Positions 1 through 7,028 of a stretch of DNA of 29,499 bases are shown here, piece after piece (within the stretch, counting starts at the first letter, position 1; every line of letters begins with the position of its first letter). Both the position numbers and the translations under genes were made by a program. The notes below the pieces were generated by a model. The model had not been told where the DNA came from and ran no database searches. It was given only the letters and a program-made list of their open reading frames with translations. This stretch comes from an uncultured bacterium (GTDB lineage: Bacteria > Bacillota_I > Bacilli_A > RF39 > UBA660), in NCBI GenBank assembly GCA_959020415.1, contig CAUERX010000020.1, positions 1 through 29,499 on the forward strand. Direction: 5' to 3'.

Positions 1-48
1 TATTATGCTCTATCTTTTTAATTTTTTCTAGGTATCTTGTTTATTCAC

Positions 49-77
49 TTCACACCCCCCCCCCCCCCCCCTGTCAA
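49..77 (-). promoter_or_regulatory. possible slippage-controlled promoter reading leftward
   Basis: On the minus strand a perfect -35 hexamer TTGACA (77 to 72) is followed directly by G17 (71 to 55) and then TGTGAA, a poor -10, at exactly 17 nt. A slightly better hexamer, AATAAA, lies 9 nt beyond the tract and would reach 17-nt spacing if the tract were about 8 G. Homopolymers between -35 and -10 control phase variation in other bacteria by changing spacer length. The regulated gene would lie left of the window. The -35 and tract are seen; the function is inferred. Confidence 0.4.
55..71. repeat. C17/G17 homopolymer tract
   Basis: Seventeen consecutive C on the plus strand (G on minus) in an otherwise very AT-rich intergenic stretch. 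Long G/C homopolymers in low-GC genomes are typical slipped-strand mispairing sites. The tract begins immediately after a minus-strand TTGACA. A sequencing or assembly artefact affecting tract length cannot be excluded. Confidence 0.9.
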
Positions 78-163
78 CTACTACAACTAAACATTTTTAT
101 TTATTGACACAAAATTTAATTTTCTTAATATGAATATTATAATTATAGTCCAAATAAAAAACA

Positions 164-394
164 TTAGAGTTCTCTTGACATTTTTTCTAATGTTATTATT
201 TCGTTTTGATCATTAATAAACTGGATTTGAAAACCACAAATATTTAATATTTCTATTATGGTTTTAAAATCCGGTTGACTATTTCCTCGTTCATAACTTG
301 AAATAGTATTGTCAGCAAGGGACAAAAGATCACCTAGTTGTTTTTGAGACAAGCCCTTACTACGTCTTGCATTTTTAATGATTGTTCCCACCAT
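164..394 (-). CDS. small XRE-family HTH transcriptional regulator
   Basis: A 76-aa protein consisting almost entirely of a lambda-repressor/XRE helix-turn-helix. The recognition region is around residues 10-60 (KGLSQKQLGDLLSLADNTISSYERG), followed by a short tail with no effector domain. It starts at ATG 394, with an AAGGTGA Shine-Dalgarno about 9 nt upstream. It is divergent from the small membrane protein at 537-770. The 142-bp gap holds a perfect inverted repeat (453-471) that is a natural candidate for its binding site, so it probably represses itself and the neighbour. The size also fits the antitoxin of a HigBA-like or regulator-peptide pair, but no recognisable toxin enzyme lies beside it. 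HTH assignment is secure; target is inferred. Confidence 0.85.
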   Translation of the reverse strand: MVGTIIKNARRSKGLSQKQLGDLLSLADNTISSYERGNSQPDFKTIIEILNICGFQIQFINDQNEIITLEKMSREL

Positions 395-452
395 ATACTA
401 TATTCACCTTCTTATATGATATTATGGCAAAATATTCCTACTTTATCATAAA

Positions 453-471
453 ATTGCAAGAAACTTGCAAT
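453..471. promoter_or_regulatory. perfect inverted repeat, likely XRE operator
   Basis: ATTGCAAG-AAA-CTTGCAAT is a perfect 8-bp inverted repeat with a 3-bp spacer. It sits between the divergent XRE gene and the small membrane protein gene. Its right arm contains the -35 hexamer TTGCAA of the rightward promoter. The left arm, read on the minus strand, supplies TTGCAA for the leftward direction. Dyads of this size between divergent genes are typical XRE dimer sites. Confidence 0.6.
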
Positions 472-493
472 GGTAATTTTGGATTGCTATAAT
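465..493 (+). promoter_or_regulatory. sigma-70-type promoter of the 537-770 gene
   Basis: TTGCAA (465-470), a 17-nt spacer, then a perfect TATAAT (488-493). The -35 lies inside the inverted-repeat operator, so bound repressor would block polymerase. The leader then forms a small hairpin (AAGCAC at 499-504 with GTGCTT at 515-520) just before the AGAGGAGGG ribosome binding site. Confidence 0.7.
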
Positions 494-536
494 AAAAAAA
501 GCACAGTAGTAAACGTGCTTAGAGAGGAGGGTTATT

Positions 537-770
537 ATGTTTTACAACATTGGACTTGCTAAATTTAGTTGTAAATATATTTTTCTATTCCTTATTATAC
601 CGATAATTGATTGTGTGAAGTTTACTATCGACTATTTAGGCGTAGAAGATATAATTATGCCCTATTCTGGCATTCCATTTTATTTCCAGATAACAATGCT
701 GGTTATAATATTATTGTTTATAATTTGGTGCTATTTTATCAACAAAACATTCGATAAGATTAGCGCTTAG
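537..770 (+). CDS. small hydrophobic membrane protein, unknown function
   Basis: A 77-aa protein I do not recognise. It has two hydrophobic segments, roughly residues 14-32 and 49-68, the second rich in Ile/Leu and ending in a Trp-Cys-Tyr stretch before a short charged tail. A strong GGAGGG ribosome binding site and a near-consensus promoter with a dyad operator (453-493) support it as a real, regulated gene. It is divergent from an XRE regulator and its 3' end overlaps the convergent XRE gene at 760-981 by 11 bp. Possible roles are a small membrane toxin or peptide-sensing partner of the adjacent regulator, but nothing in the sequence proves this. Confidence 0.65.
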   Translation: MFYNIGLAKFSCKYIFLFLIIPIIDCVKFTIDYLGVEDIIMPYSGIPFYFQITMLVIILLFIIWCYFINKTFDKISA

Positions 771-981
771 AATTAGATTTTACAATAATATCTAAGTCAA
801 ATTTTTCAATTATTTTTTCTATTTTATCACTGTTGAAATTAGTTTTACCGCTTTCATAATTTTGAATTGTTCTTTCGGTAACGTCTAAAAATTCAGCTAA
901 TTCCTTTTGCGTTAAGCCGGTAGCTTCGCGTAAAAATCTTATGAAATTAGCTTTGCCATAACGACGCCAGCTTATCTGCAT
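760..981 (-). CDS. small XRE-family HTH transcriptional regulator
   Basis: A 73-aa single-domain HTH protein. The helix-turn-helix spans about residues 13-62 and includes TGLTQKELAEFLDVTERTIQNYESG, a textbook XRE recognition segment. The start ATG at 981 is preceded by a clear GGAGGT. It converges on and overlaps the small membrane protein gene by 11 bp, so transcription of one strand could interfere with the other. Upstream, ATGAAA-17-TATACT is a weak candidate promoter. It has no partner on its own strand. It is not a close copy of the XRE proteins at 164 or 1224, so this is not a simple tandem duplication. Confidence 0.85.
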   Translation of the reverse strand: MQISWRRYGKANFIRFLREATGLTQKELAEFLDVTERTIQNYESGKTNFNSDKIEKIIEKFDLDIIVKSNSKR

Positions 982-1151
982 ATAACTACCTCCGCTCTTA
1001 CTATAGTATATTAGATTTTTTAATTATTTCATTGAAACACGAAGCACATTTTCGGGTAGTTTTTATCAAAATATAAAAAAACAGCCTATACTAGCGCTGG
1101 TTATTACTATAATATCAAAATCGAATAAATCGGTCAATTAATTATAATATT

Positions 1152-1191
1152 AAAAGGAAGCAAATGCCTTTGATGGAGCTTACTTCCTTTT
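1152..1191. terminator. bidirectional intrinsic terminator
   Basis: AAAAGGAAG (1152-1160) pairs with CTTCCTTTT (1183-1191) around a 22-nt loop. It lies just downstream of the minus-strand regulator ending at 1224. U-runs occur on both sides and are longer on the plus strand. Confidence 0.6.
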
Positions 1192-1223
1192 TTATTGGGA
1201 TACTTGTCTCTTTTTTCGATTAA

Positions 1224-1586
1224 TTATTTCAAGAAAAAAACGCCATATAATACAATAAGTGTAAAAAAGAAAAGTATTCCCATACCTATTATTAGTAGTG
1301 TCTTTATAATTTCTTTAGACTTATTAACATCATTGTAAATTGATATTAATTTGCCTTGTTCATGATCTTTCTCAATTACTCGCGGGATTTCAGTATTTTT
1401 CGCTAATTCATCAATGCTGATATTAAATATATCTGACAATTCTATTAATTTATCCATTTCAGGCGTTGTCTCACCAAGTTCCCATTTCGATACTGTTTGT
1501 CTAGCAACATTTAGCTTATTACCTAGTTCTTCCTGGGAAAGCCCCATTGCTTTTCTTAACTTAATTATTTTTTCGTTAAATTTCAT
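1224..1586 (-). CDS. membrane-tethered XRE-family regulator
   Basis: A 120-aa protein with an N-terminal XRE helix-turn-helix (about residues 5-60, core MGLSQEELGNKLNVARQTVSKWE), a polar linker, and a C-terminal transmembrane helix at about 94-117 (LLIIGMGILFFFTLIVLYGVFF). The layout, HTH first and a short membrane anchor last, is common in Firmicutes next to small membrane or transport genes. It places the DNA-binding domain at the inner face of the membrane. GAAAGGA precedes the ATG at 1586. A divergent small membrane protein starts at 1816, so the pair repeats the regulator plus tiny membrane protein pattern seen at 164-770. Ligand and targets are unknown. Confidence 0.85.
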   Translation of the reverse strand: MKFNEKIIKLRKAMGLSQEELGNKLNVARQTVSKWELGETTPEMDKLIELSDIFNISIDELAKNTEIPRVIEKDHEQGKLISIYNDVNKSKEIIKTLLIIGMGILFFFTLIVLYGVFFLK

Positions 1587-1763
1587 ACTATCTTTCCTTT
1601 CATATTCGATATTAAGCGCTTTGTATCTATTACCATTTTAAATCTTTTAGGCCCGCAAATCTACCATTTTGGACTGGAATTTTGACACTTTAATATAACA
1701 TTTTTAATATTTTAAAAATTATACTACATTTATAGAATGCTTAATAGTTTTTTAAATAAAAAA

Positions 1764-1772
1764 TGTTATAAT
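1764..1772 (+). promoter_or_regulatory. extended -10 promoter for the 1816-2049 gene
   Basis: TG-T-TATAAT is a perfect extended -10 element (TG 1764-1765, TATAAT 1767-1772). No good -35 lies 17 nt upstream. A TTGACA near 1692 is too far away to pair with it. Confidence 0.5.
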
Positions 1773-1815
1773 CAATTAAACTATTAATACTAATTGGAAA
1801 GTGGGAAAGCAAAAA

Positions 1816-2049
1816 ATGAAAAATATTTTTATAGGTAAAATCATAAAAGGCATTATTATTATATTAATATTATTATACTTATTTTGGTGGAATTCGAATT
1901 TAATAAGAATAATGTTAATACCTTTTATTATCTGCGGAATTTCTTCGATTGTAAAAAATGTGTGTTTATTGATGAATAAGAGGAAATACGCTATCGCTTT
2001 TGATAAATTATTCGTAATAAATTTTATATTTTTTGGTTCGGCTGTTTAA
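1816..2049 (+). CDS. small membrane protein, unknown function
   Basis: About 77 aa from ATG 1816. A GTG five codons upstream at 1801 is an alternative start, but the purine-rich stretch between them suits a ribosome binding site for the ATG. The chain is strongly hydrophobic: about residues 11-27 (IIIILILLYLFWW), 31-48, and a final segment near 62-76, separated by basic patches. No family is recognised. It is divergent from the membrane-tethered XRE regulator at 1224-1586 and has an extended -10 promoter. A 9-bp stem-loop lies 26 bp downstream. It is probably a real small membrane protein, but its role is open. Confidence 0.5.
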   Translation: MKNIFIGKIIKGIIIILILLYLFWWNSNLIRIMLIPFIICGISSIVKNVCLLMNKRKYAIAFDKLFVINFIFFGSAV

Positions 2050-2075
2050 TATTTTTGGGTTATCTAGTTATTAAA

Positions 2076-2104
2076 GACAATAATTATTATATGTTATTAT
2101 TGTC
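2076..2104 (+). terminator. stem-loop after the 1816-2049 gene
   Basis: GACAATAAT (2076-2084) and ATTATTGTC (2096-2104) form a perfect 9-bp stem. It is followed only by TATACCCTTTT, so terminator strength is doubtful. Confidence 0.4.
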
Positions 2105-2203
2105 TATACCCTTTTGAATTGCAGGTGTTTTTATTATTCGAAAATTTTTATTTTATCGAAAATAATATTTATAAGCAATAATCATTTTCAATTTTGTCAT
2201 ATT

Positions 2204-2224
2204 AAAACCCTTGAAATTCAAGGG
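2204..2224 (-). terminator. intrinsic terminator of ssrA
   Basis: On the minus strand CCCTTGA, a 3-nt loop and TCAAGGG form a 7-bp GC-containing stem followed by TTTT. It lies 12 bp past the 3' CCA of tmRNA. Confidence 0.8.
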
Positions 2225-2236
2225 CTATTTTCATAT

Positions 2237-2603
2237 TGGTGGAGCCGAGGAGAATTGAACTCCTGTCCAAATATACTTCAAAGAAAATCTCTACAAGTTT
2301 AGTTAGCTAAGAAGTGTCCTAATAAATACAGTAGCTAACAACTAATTTATTAGTAAGCCTATTAAGTTCGTCATTGCCTTTAGGCAAGGCAATAATATAT
2401 CCCATTAAATTTGAGCCCTTGCAAATTCCCATGGGAGAGGAACAAACAAGAGCAGCTTCGCTTTTTCTTTTAGGCGAAAGCTAAATTGGCGCTACCAAAA
2501 GCACCTTTTTCAGATTTTCCAGTTATATTTAACTGTGCATTTAACGAGTGCCCTCGACTTGCAATTTTAATCTCTATATACCTGTCGAAACCAAAGCGGC
2601 CCC
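2237..2603 (-). ncRNA. ssrA: transfer-messenger RNA (tmRNA)
   Basis: This 367-nt one-piece tmRNA rescues stalled ribosomes together with SmpB. The 5' end begins GGGGCCGCTTTGG followed by the conserved TTTCGACAGG. The 3' end carries the tRNA-like half ending CGGCTCCACCA with an encoded CCA. The ends pair as an acceptor stem (GGGGCCG with CGGCTCC, one G-U). The T-arm segment with GTTCAATTC is visible at about 2250-2270 on the minus strand. The tag frame lies at 2470-2520. It has its own near-consensus promoter (2615-2643) and terminator (2204-2224). It sits directly downstream of smpB, as in many Bacilli. Confidence 0.97.
2470..2520 (-). other. tmRNA proteolysis-tag reading frame
   Basis: The frame encodes GKSEKGAFGSANLAFA then TAA. 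The GGA resume codon follows TTAAATATAACT, by analogy with the Bacillus tag GKTNSFNQNVALAA, which also begins with GK. The tag ends in LAFA instead of the usual LAA, resembling the YAFA ends of mycoplasma tags that are degraded by Lon. The resume position is inferred by analogy; the frame and stop are seen. Confidence 0.8.
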
Positions 2604-2614
2604 ATATAAGAGAT

Positions 2615-2643
2615 ATTATAACATTTTCTTACATTTGTGTAAA
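2615..2643 (-). promoter_or_regulatory. ssrA promoter
   Basis: Minus-strand TTTACA (2643-2638), a 17-nt spacer and a perfect TATAAT (2620-2615), with TG one base upstream giving an extended -10. It fits between the smpB stop at 2646 and the tmRNA 5' end. Confidence 0.8.
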
Positions 2644-2645
2644 GA

Positions 2646-3080
2646 TTAGTATTTTAATCTGGCTTTAATATCTCTTTCAATGTCTCTTTGTTTTATAGCT
2701 TCTCTTTTATCGTATGTTTTTTTTCCTTTAGCAACACCTAAAAGAATTTTTGCTTTATTTTTTTTGAAATAAAGTTTTAGAGGAACTAAGGTATAACCTT
2801 CTATTTTGATTTTATCGTTTAGTTTTAATATTTCTTTTTTATGAAGCAGAAGTTTTCTAGTCCTTGTTTCTTCATGGTTAAAGATATTTCCTTGTTCGTA
2901 AGGGCTGATATGCATATTTATAATTACAGCTTCACCATTTTTTATTGTTGCGTAGCTATCTTTTAAATTGGCTTTACCTTGTCTAATTGATTTTATCTCA
3001 GTTCCTGTTAAAACAATACCAGCTTCAATCGTTTCAAATATTTGGTAATCATATTTAGCTTTGCGGTTGTTTATTTCCAT
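2646..3080 (-). CDS. smpB: SsrA-binding protein SmpB
   Basis: A protein of about 144 aa, the usual family length, that binds the tRNA-like domain of tmRNA and delivers it to stalled ribosomes. Characteristic stretches are NRKAKYDYQIFETIEAGIVL near the N-terminus, TGTEIKSIRQGKANLKDSY, then HISPYEQGN and RKLLLHKKEI, with a basic tail (KREAIKQRDIERDIKARLKY) that enters the mRNA channel. I prefer ATG 3080 because AAGGGTGAT lies just upstream. A GTG three codons earlier falls inside that ribosome binding site. The gene overlaps the 3' end of rnr by 26 bp, so the two are probably co-transcribed and translationally coupled. The partner RNA gene ssrA follows immediately. Confidence 0.97.
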   Translation of the reverse strand: MEINNRKAKYDYQIFETIEAGIVLTGTEIKSIRQGKANLKDSYATIKNGEAVIINMHISPYEQGNIFNHEETRTRKLLLHKKEILKLNDKIKIEGYTLVPLKLYFKKNKAKILLGVAKGKKTYDKREAIKQRDIERDIKARLKY

Positions 3081-5178
3081 TCTTATCACCCTTTTTTGCT
3101 AGTTTGAAATTAATTAATCCTTTGTCTTTGTTAACGCTATCGACAACAACTTCAACTTTGTTTCCTAGCATATAACGTTTTTTAGTACGTTTACCAATCA
3201 AACTGAATGTTGATTCCTGATAAATATAATAATCATCGGTTAAATCATCAATTTTAATCATTCCTTCTACCATATTTGGAAGTTCAACATAAAGTCCATA
3301 GGTTGTTACAGTATCAATAACACCTGTATATACTTCACCAATATGTGCTTGCATGTATTCGGCCATTTTCATATCGGTAACATCACGTTCACACTCTATG
3401 GCAGCTCTTTCTCTTTCTGATGATTGTTTAGTAATTTGTGGCAAAGTATTATTGAAATAATTAATTGTATCATTATTGATACTATGTTTGAATAAATAGG
3501 TTCGAAGTAAACGATGTACGTTTAAGTCAGGGAACCTTCTAATTGGTGAAGTAAAATGGGTATAACATTTACTAGCAAGTCCAAAGTGACCAATGTTAGT
3601 AACATCATATATTGCTTTTTGCATACTTCTTAAAAGCATCGAGGAAAGAATTGGATATTCTTCTTTATCTTTTAACTGATCCAAAATTCCTTGAACGGTT
3701 TTCGAAGTTACATTTTTTAAATTAGCGTTTACTTTATATCCTAAAACACCAATAAATCTTAAGAAGTTTTGAATTTTTTCTTCATCGGGATTTCCATGAA
3801 CACGATAAATAAATGGAAGTTCCATATAGAAAATAGTGGTTGCCACAGCTTCATTAGCAGCAATCATAAAGTCTTCAATTAATTTTTCACCTTCACCACG
3901 AACACGTTTTTGAACATCGATAGCTTTGCCGTTTTCATCAACAATAATTTTTGGTTCTTCGGTTCCAAAATCAATATAGCCTTTTGTAACTTTAGCTTTT
4001 CTTAAAATTTTAGCTAAATCATGCATTTGTTTTAATTTGTCTGAGTATTCTTCATAATCCTCGGGTATAATATCTTCCTCAATAATCTTATTAACATTTT
4101 TATAAGTCATTTGTTTACGTGACTTAATAACACTTTCAAAAATATCACTACCGACAATATTTCCTTTTTGATCGATTTCCATGACACAAGATATCGCTAA
4201 ACGGTCAACATTAGGATTTAATGAGCAAATACCATTAGAAAGCTGATGTGGTAACATAGGGATAACTCTATCAGCTAAGTAAGAACTCGTACCACGATTA
4301 TAAGCTTCATCATATAGCGCAGTTCCATCTTTAACATAATGTGATACGTCAGCAATGTGAACACCTAATTCATAATTTCCATTCTTTAAAATTTCAATAC
4401 TGATAGCATCATCAATATCTTTAGTATCATCACCATCAATCGTAAAGATAATTTCTCTTCTTAAATCTCTTCTTCCTTGATATTCCTCTGGCTTAACTTT
4501 CGTTGGAATTGTTTCAAGCTCTTTTTCTACTTCTTCAGGGAAAATATCAATTATATTATATTTAGCGGCGATTGTTAGAATATCAACACCAGCATCATCT
4601 TTATGGCCAATGATTCTAACCACTTCACCTTGGTAGTAATTGGTTTTTTCAATTACATTATCGATTTTAACTACGACTTTATGACCCGGAACAGCGCCTT
4701 TTGTTTTTTCTGGATCTATTTCAATAATAATATTTAATTTATCGTCTTCCAAATCGATAAAGTTTTTATTATCTTTAATATAAAATTCTCCAACTAAAAG
4801 ATCCTTTAAATTGCGTTCATTAACATGTTTAATAACCGCTTCATGTTTTAGTTCATCAATAACATTGATAACAACTGTATCGCCATTTATAGCTCCATTC
4901 ATGTTATTTCTAGCTATATAATAGTCTTCGTCTTCGCCATCAACGACAACAAAGCCAAAACCCTTTGGGTTGGCAATTAAAGTACCTAGTTTTTGTTTTT
5001 TATCGTGAAATTTTTCATACTTTCCTTTATTAGTAACTCTAATTTTTAGAGTTTTTTGGAGTTCTATTAGAACTTTACCTAGTTCATCTTTTTCTTCTTC
5101 GGTTAATTTATCTTGTATTTCTTCATAAGTGATGGCTTTGTTTTGACCTTCAATTATGGATAAAATCTTTTCTTCCAT
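3055..5178 (-). CDS. rnr: ribonuclease R (3'-5' exoribonuclease)
   Basis: About 707 aa, typical for Gram-positive RNase R. It is a processive 3'-5' exonuclease that degrades structured RNA and, with tmRNA-SmpB, non-stop mRNA. Domain order is an N-terminal winged-helix-like part (1-60), a cold-shock/OB fold near 65-200, and an RNB catalytic domain from about 240. The RNB domain has the acidic metal-binding motif DGDDTKDIDDAIS and HIADVSHYV; HFTSPIRRFPDLNVHR lies further on, and the C-terminal S1 domain (about 615-690) begins at GEVYTGVIDTV. A Lys-rich tail ends it. ATG 5178 has AGAGGTGG just upstream; the GTG at 5187 lies within that site. It is first in an rnr-smpB unit. A possible TATAAT lies at 5204-5199. 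Confidence 0.96.
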   Translation of the reverse strand: MEEKILSIIEGQNKAITYEEIQDKLTEEEKDELGKVLIELQKTLKIRVTNKGKYEKFHDKKQKLGTLIANPKGFGFVVVDGEDEDYYIARNNMNGAINGDTVVINVIDELKHEAVIKHVNERNLKDLLVGEFYIKDNKNFIDLEDDKLNIIIEIDPEKTKGAVPGHKVVVKIDNVIEKTNYYQGEVVRIIGHKDDAGVDILTIAAKYNIIDIFPEEVEKELETIPTKVKPEEYQGRRDLRREIIFTIDGDDTKDIDDAISIEILKNGNYELGVHIADVSHYVKDGTALYDEAYNRGTSSYLADRVIPMLPHQLSNGICSLNPNVDRLAISCVMEIDQKGNIVGSDIFESVIKSRKQMTYKNVNKIIEEDIIPEDYEEYSDKLKQMHDLAKILRKAKVTKGYIDFGTEEPKIIVDENGKAIDVQKRVRGEGEKLIEDFMIAANEAVATTIFYMELPFIYRVHGNPDEEKIQNFLRFIGVLGYKVNANLKNVTSKTVQGILDQLKDKEEYPILSSMLLRSMQKAIYDVTNIGHFGLASKCYTHFTSPIRRFPDLNVHRLLRTYLFKHSINNDTINYFNNTLPQITKQSSERERAAIECERDVTDMKMAEYMQAHIGEVYTGVIDTVTTYGLYVELPNMVEGMIKIDDLTDDYYIYQESTFSLIGKRTKKRYMLGNKVEVVVDSVNKDKGLINFKLAKKGDKNGNKQPQS

Positions 5179-5269
5179 TTTTTCCACCTCTATTTATTAT
5201 TATAAGGCAAAAACCTTTAAAAATATAGTAAATATTAACTTTTAACTTTTATTTGACATTTTTATATAT

Positions 5270-5300
5270 AAAAAGTTATTTTGATACTTCAAAACAACTT
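5270..5300 (-). terminator. terminator after the rmuC-membrane protein operon
   Basis: AAGTTGTTTTGA and TCAAAATAACTT (minus strand) form a 12-bp stem with one G-U pair and a 4-nt loop, followed by TTTTTAT. It lies directly after the stop of the 5308 gene. Confidence 0.85.
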
Positions 5301-5307
5301 CCTTTAA

Positions 5308-5865
5308 TTATTTTTTTAATCGTTTACTAGTTACAACGTACCAAATACTGAAACAAATTGAGCCGATAAAGGCAACTATCATATCCCACATAGTATCGTC
5401 GACACCTGTTTCAATTACTTTTTGAGCATCGCCACCGAATAATGCATTACATGTAAATTCGAATGTTTCCCACATTCCAGCACATAGCCAAGTGAAAGAA
5501 ATGATGAATAAGATATTAAAAAATATGCCTTTTACTTTTTTGGGTTCTAAAATAAGCATGGCAATATAAGCGGTTAAAACTCCAGAAATAGTGTGGGTAA
5601 CTTTATCAAATCCTGGCCAAGTGTTATAGCATTCTACTATTACACCTAAATAGTGAGCCATGAAAATAAAAATAATCCAAATAAGTGTAAAACCTTCCGC
5701 TAATTTTGTTTTAAAAACTTTTTGAAAAATATATGGTAAGGTTACAGTTAATATAATACTTGAATCCTTTAGAATAATAACTAGTCCTTTATCTAATTCG
5801 CCAACGATTGTAAACAAAGCACATATGATAACGGCGATCATTAATAATATGTTAATCTTCTTCAT
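5308..5865 (-). CDS. YjdF/DUF2238-like multi-pass membrane protein
   Basis: A 185-aa protein with about five transmembrane helices (roughly 5-22, 28-47, 55-78, 92-108 and 155-178). Conserved polar residues sit between them: DKVTHTISG, a GMWETFEF segment, and GVDDTMWDMIVAFIGS. This His/Glu/Asp pattern recalls the YjdF/DUF2238 membrane proteins, whose function is not established. The start codon ATG at 5865 lies inside the last codons of rmuC (14-bp overlap), with GGAGA as ribosome binding site, so it is co-transcribed with rmuC. The family call is by eye and should be treated as moderate; the membrane topology is clear. Confidence 0.75.
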   Translation of the reverse strand: MKKINILLMIAVIICALFTIVGELDKGLVIILKDSSIILTVTLPYIFQKVFKTKLAEGFTLIWIIFIFMAHYLGVIVECYNTWPGFDKVTHTISGVLTAYIAMLILEPKKVKGIFFNILFIISFTWLCAGMWETFEFTCNALFGGDAQKVIETGVDDTMWDMIVAFIGSICFSIWYVVTSKRLKK

Positions 5866-6916
5866 GCGTAAGGGTCTCCATTTCTACTTGATTAATTGAA
5901 TTGAAGCGCTTGGTGATTTTATCGGTTGTCGTATGAATATCTTTAACATCTTTACTAACAGTATCAATACTCCTTGATAGTTTATCCCATCTATCTTTAT
6001 ATCGTTTAAATTCTTCATCTAGAAGTTTTAATTCTTGGTGTATCACTTTAGTATATTTATCTCTTTCGATATTTTTCATAATAATTTGTAAAGTTGTTAA
6101 TGTACTCATTAATGTTGTGGGTCCAGCAATCCAAACTCTTTTTTTGTAAGCGTAATCCATTATATCTTGATGATAAGCATTAACTTCGGCGAAAATAGCT
6201 TCAGCTGGAAGGAAAAGTATTGCTTGATCAGCTGTTTCTCCTGGAATAATATATTTGTTTGCAATAGCATCGATATGTTTTTTCATGTCTGTTTTGAATA
6301 ATTTTTCTGATTCAAGGCGATGGATGTTTTTCTTATCGACCATTGCTTGATAATTCTCTAAGGGAAATTTTGAGTCAATAGCAATTAATCCTAATGGTTC
6401 TGGGGCAAAAACGACACTATCGGCAATACTACTATTGCTTAAAGTATACTGCAGGCGATAAACTCGGTCATTATTAGGGCCAAAGACATTTTCTAAAATA
6501 TGTTTCAAATTAACTTCGCCAAAGATACCTCTAGTTTTTTTGTCAGTTAATACTGTTTGCAAGGAAACAATATCATTTGATAAATTATCAATTTTCTTTT
6601 GGGCTTCATCTATTTTAGACAATCTTTCTAAAACAGAAGTAAAAGTTTTATTGGTTCTCTCAAAGTTTTGATCCAATCTTTCATTGACTTTATCATTAAT
6701 TTGATTTAATCTTTTTTCCATTTTTTCATTTAAGGTATTAAAATTATCATTAGTGTTTTGGGTAAGTTTGCTTTGAAAATCGCCTAATTCTTTAACAACT
6801 TCCGTCTCTAACTTCCCAAGTCTTTCAGTAATATTAGATTCATTGACGTTTTTACTTAAAGCAATAACACTAATTATTAATATTATGACTAGTAAACCTA
6901 TTATTATGTACTCCAT
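5852..6916 (-). CDS. rmuC: RmuC family DNA recombination protein
   Basis: A 354-aa protein with an N-terminal membrane helix (residues 2-21), a long coiled coil (about 25-125, heptads with NDKVNERLDQNFERTNKTF) and the RmuC nuclease-like domain. Family signatures in that domain are GIFGEVNLKHILENVF, IDSKFPLENYQAMVD, AILFLPAEAIFAEV and GPTTLMSTLTTLQIIMK. RmuC is a predicted PD-(D/E)XK-like nuclease that limits recombination at inverted repeats and has been linked to defence against foreign DNA. It is first in a two-gene unit with the membrane protein at 5308, under a good promoter (6941-6969). Length and domain order are normal. Confidence 0.93.
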   Translation of the reverse strand: MEYIIIGLLVIILIISVIALSKNVNESNITERLGKLETEVVKELGDFQSKLTQNTNDNFNTLNEKMEKRLNQINDKVNERLDQNFERTNKTFTSVLERLSKIDEAQKKIDNLSNDIVSLQTVLTDKKTRGIFGEVNLKHILENVFGPNNDRVYRLQYTLSNSSIADSVVFAPEPLGLIAIDSKFPLENYQAMVDKKNIHRLESEKLFKTDMKKHIDAIANKYIIPGETADQAILFLPAEAIFAEVNAYHQDIMDYAYKKRVWIAGPTTLMSTLTTLQIIMKNIERDKYTKVIHQELKLLDEEFKRYKDRWDKLSRSIDTVSKDVKDIHTTTDKITKRFNSINQVEMETLTHEED

Positions 6917-6940
6917 TCTCTCGCCGTCCTATCTTTATTT

Positions 6941-6969
6941 ATTATATCTTATATGGGCTTTATATTCAA
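6941..6969 (-). promoter_or_regulatory. rmuC promoter
   Basis: Minus-strand TTGAAT (6969-6964), a 17-nt spacer and a perfect TATAAT (6946-6941). It lies 25 bp before the rmuC start codon. Confidence 0.8.
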
Positions 6970-6990
6970 GCCTTTTTGACATTCGAGGTT

Positions 6991-7020
6991 AAAAAAATAT
7001 AAGCGTAGTTGCTTATATTT
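6991..7020 (-). terminator. intrinsic terminator of the 7029 regulator gene
   Basis: AAATATAAGC and GCTTATATTT form a perfect 10-bp stem with a 6-nt loop, continuing into a run of T on the minus strand (6997-6991). Confidence 0.85.
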
Positions 7021-7028
7021 AATTACAT

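Noticed and set aside
104..131. Plus-strand TTGACA with a weak TAATAT 16 nt on
   Set aside because: It would only produce antisense RNA to the 164-394 gene; no plus-strand gene follows closely, so it is likely chance in AT-rich DNA.
2114..2302. 62-aa plus-strand frame
   Set aside because: It runs into the tmRNA 3' end and the ssrA terminator on the other strand; the ending GELNSCPN is the reverse of the tRNA-like domain.
2486..2668. 60-aa plus-strand frame across the tmRNA 5' half
   Set aside because: Antisense to tmRNA and its promoter, with no ribosome binding site.
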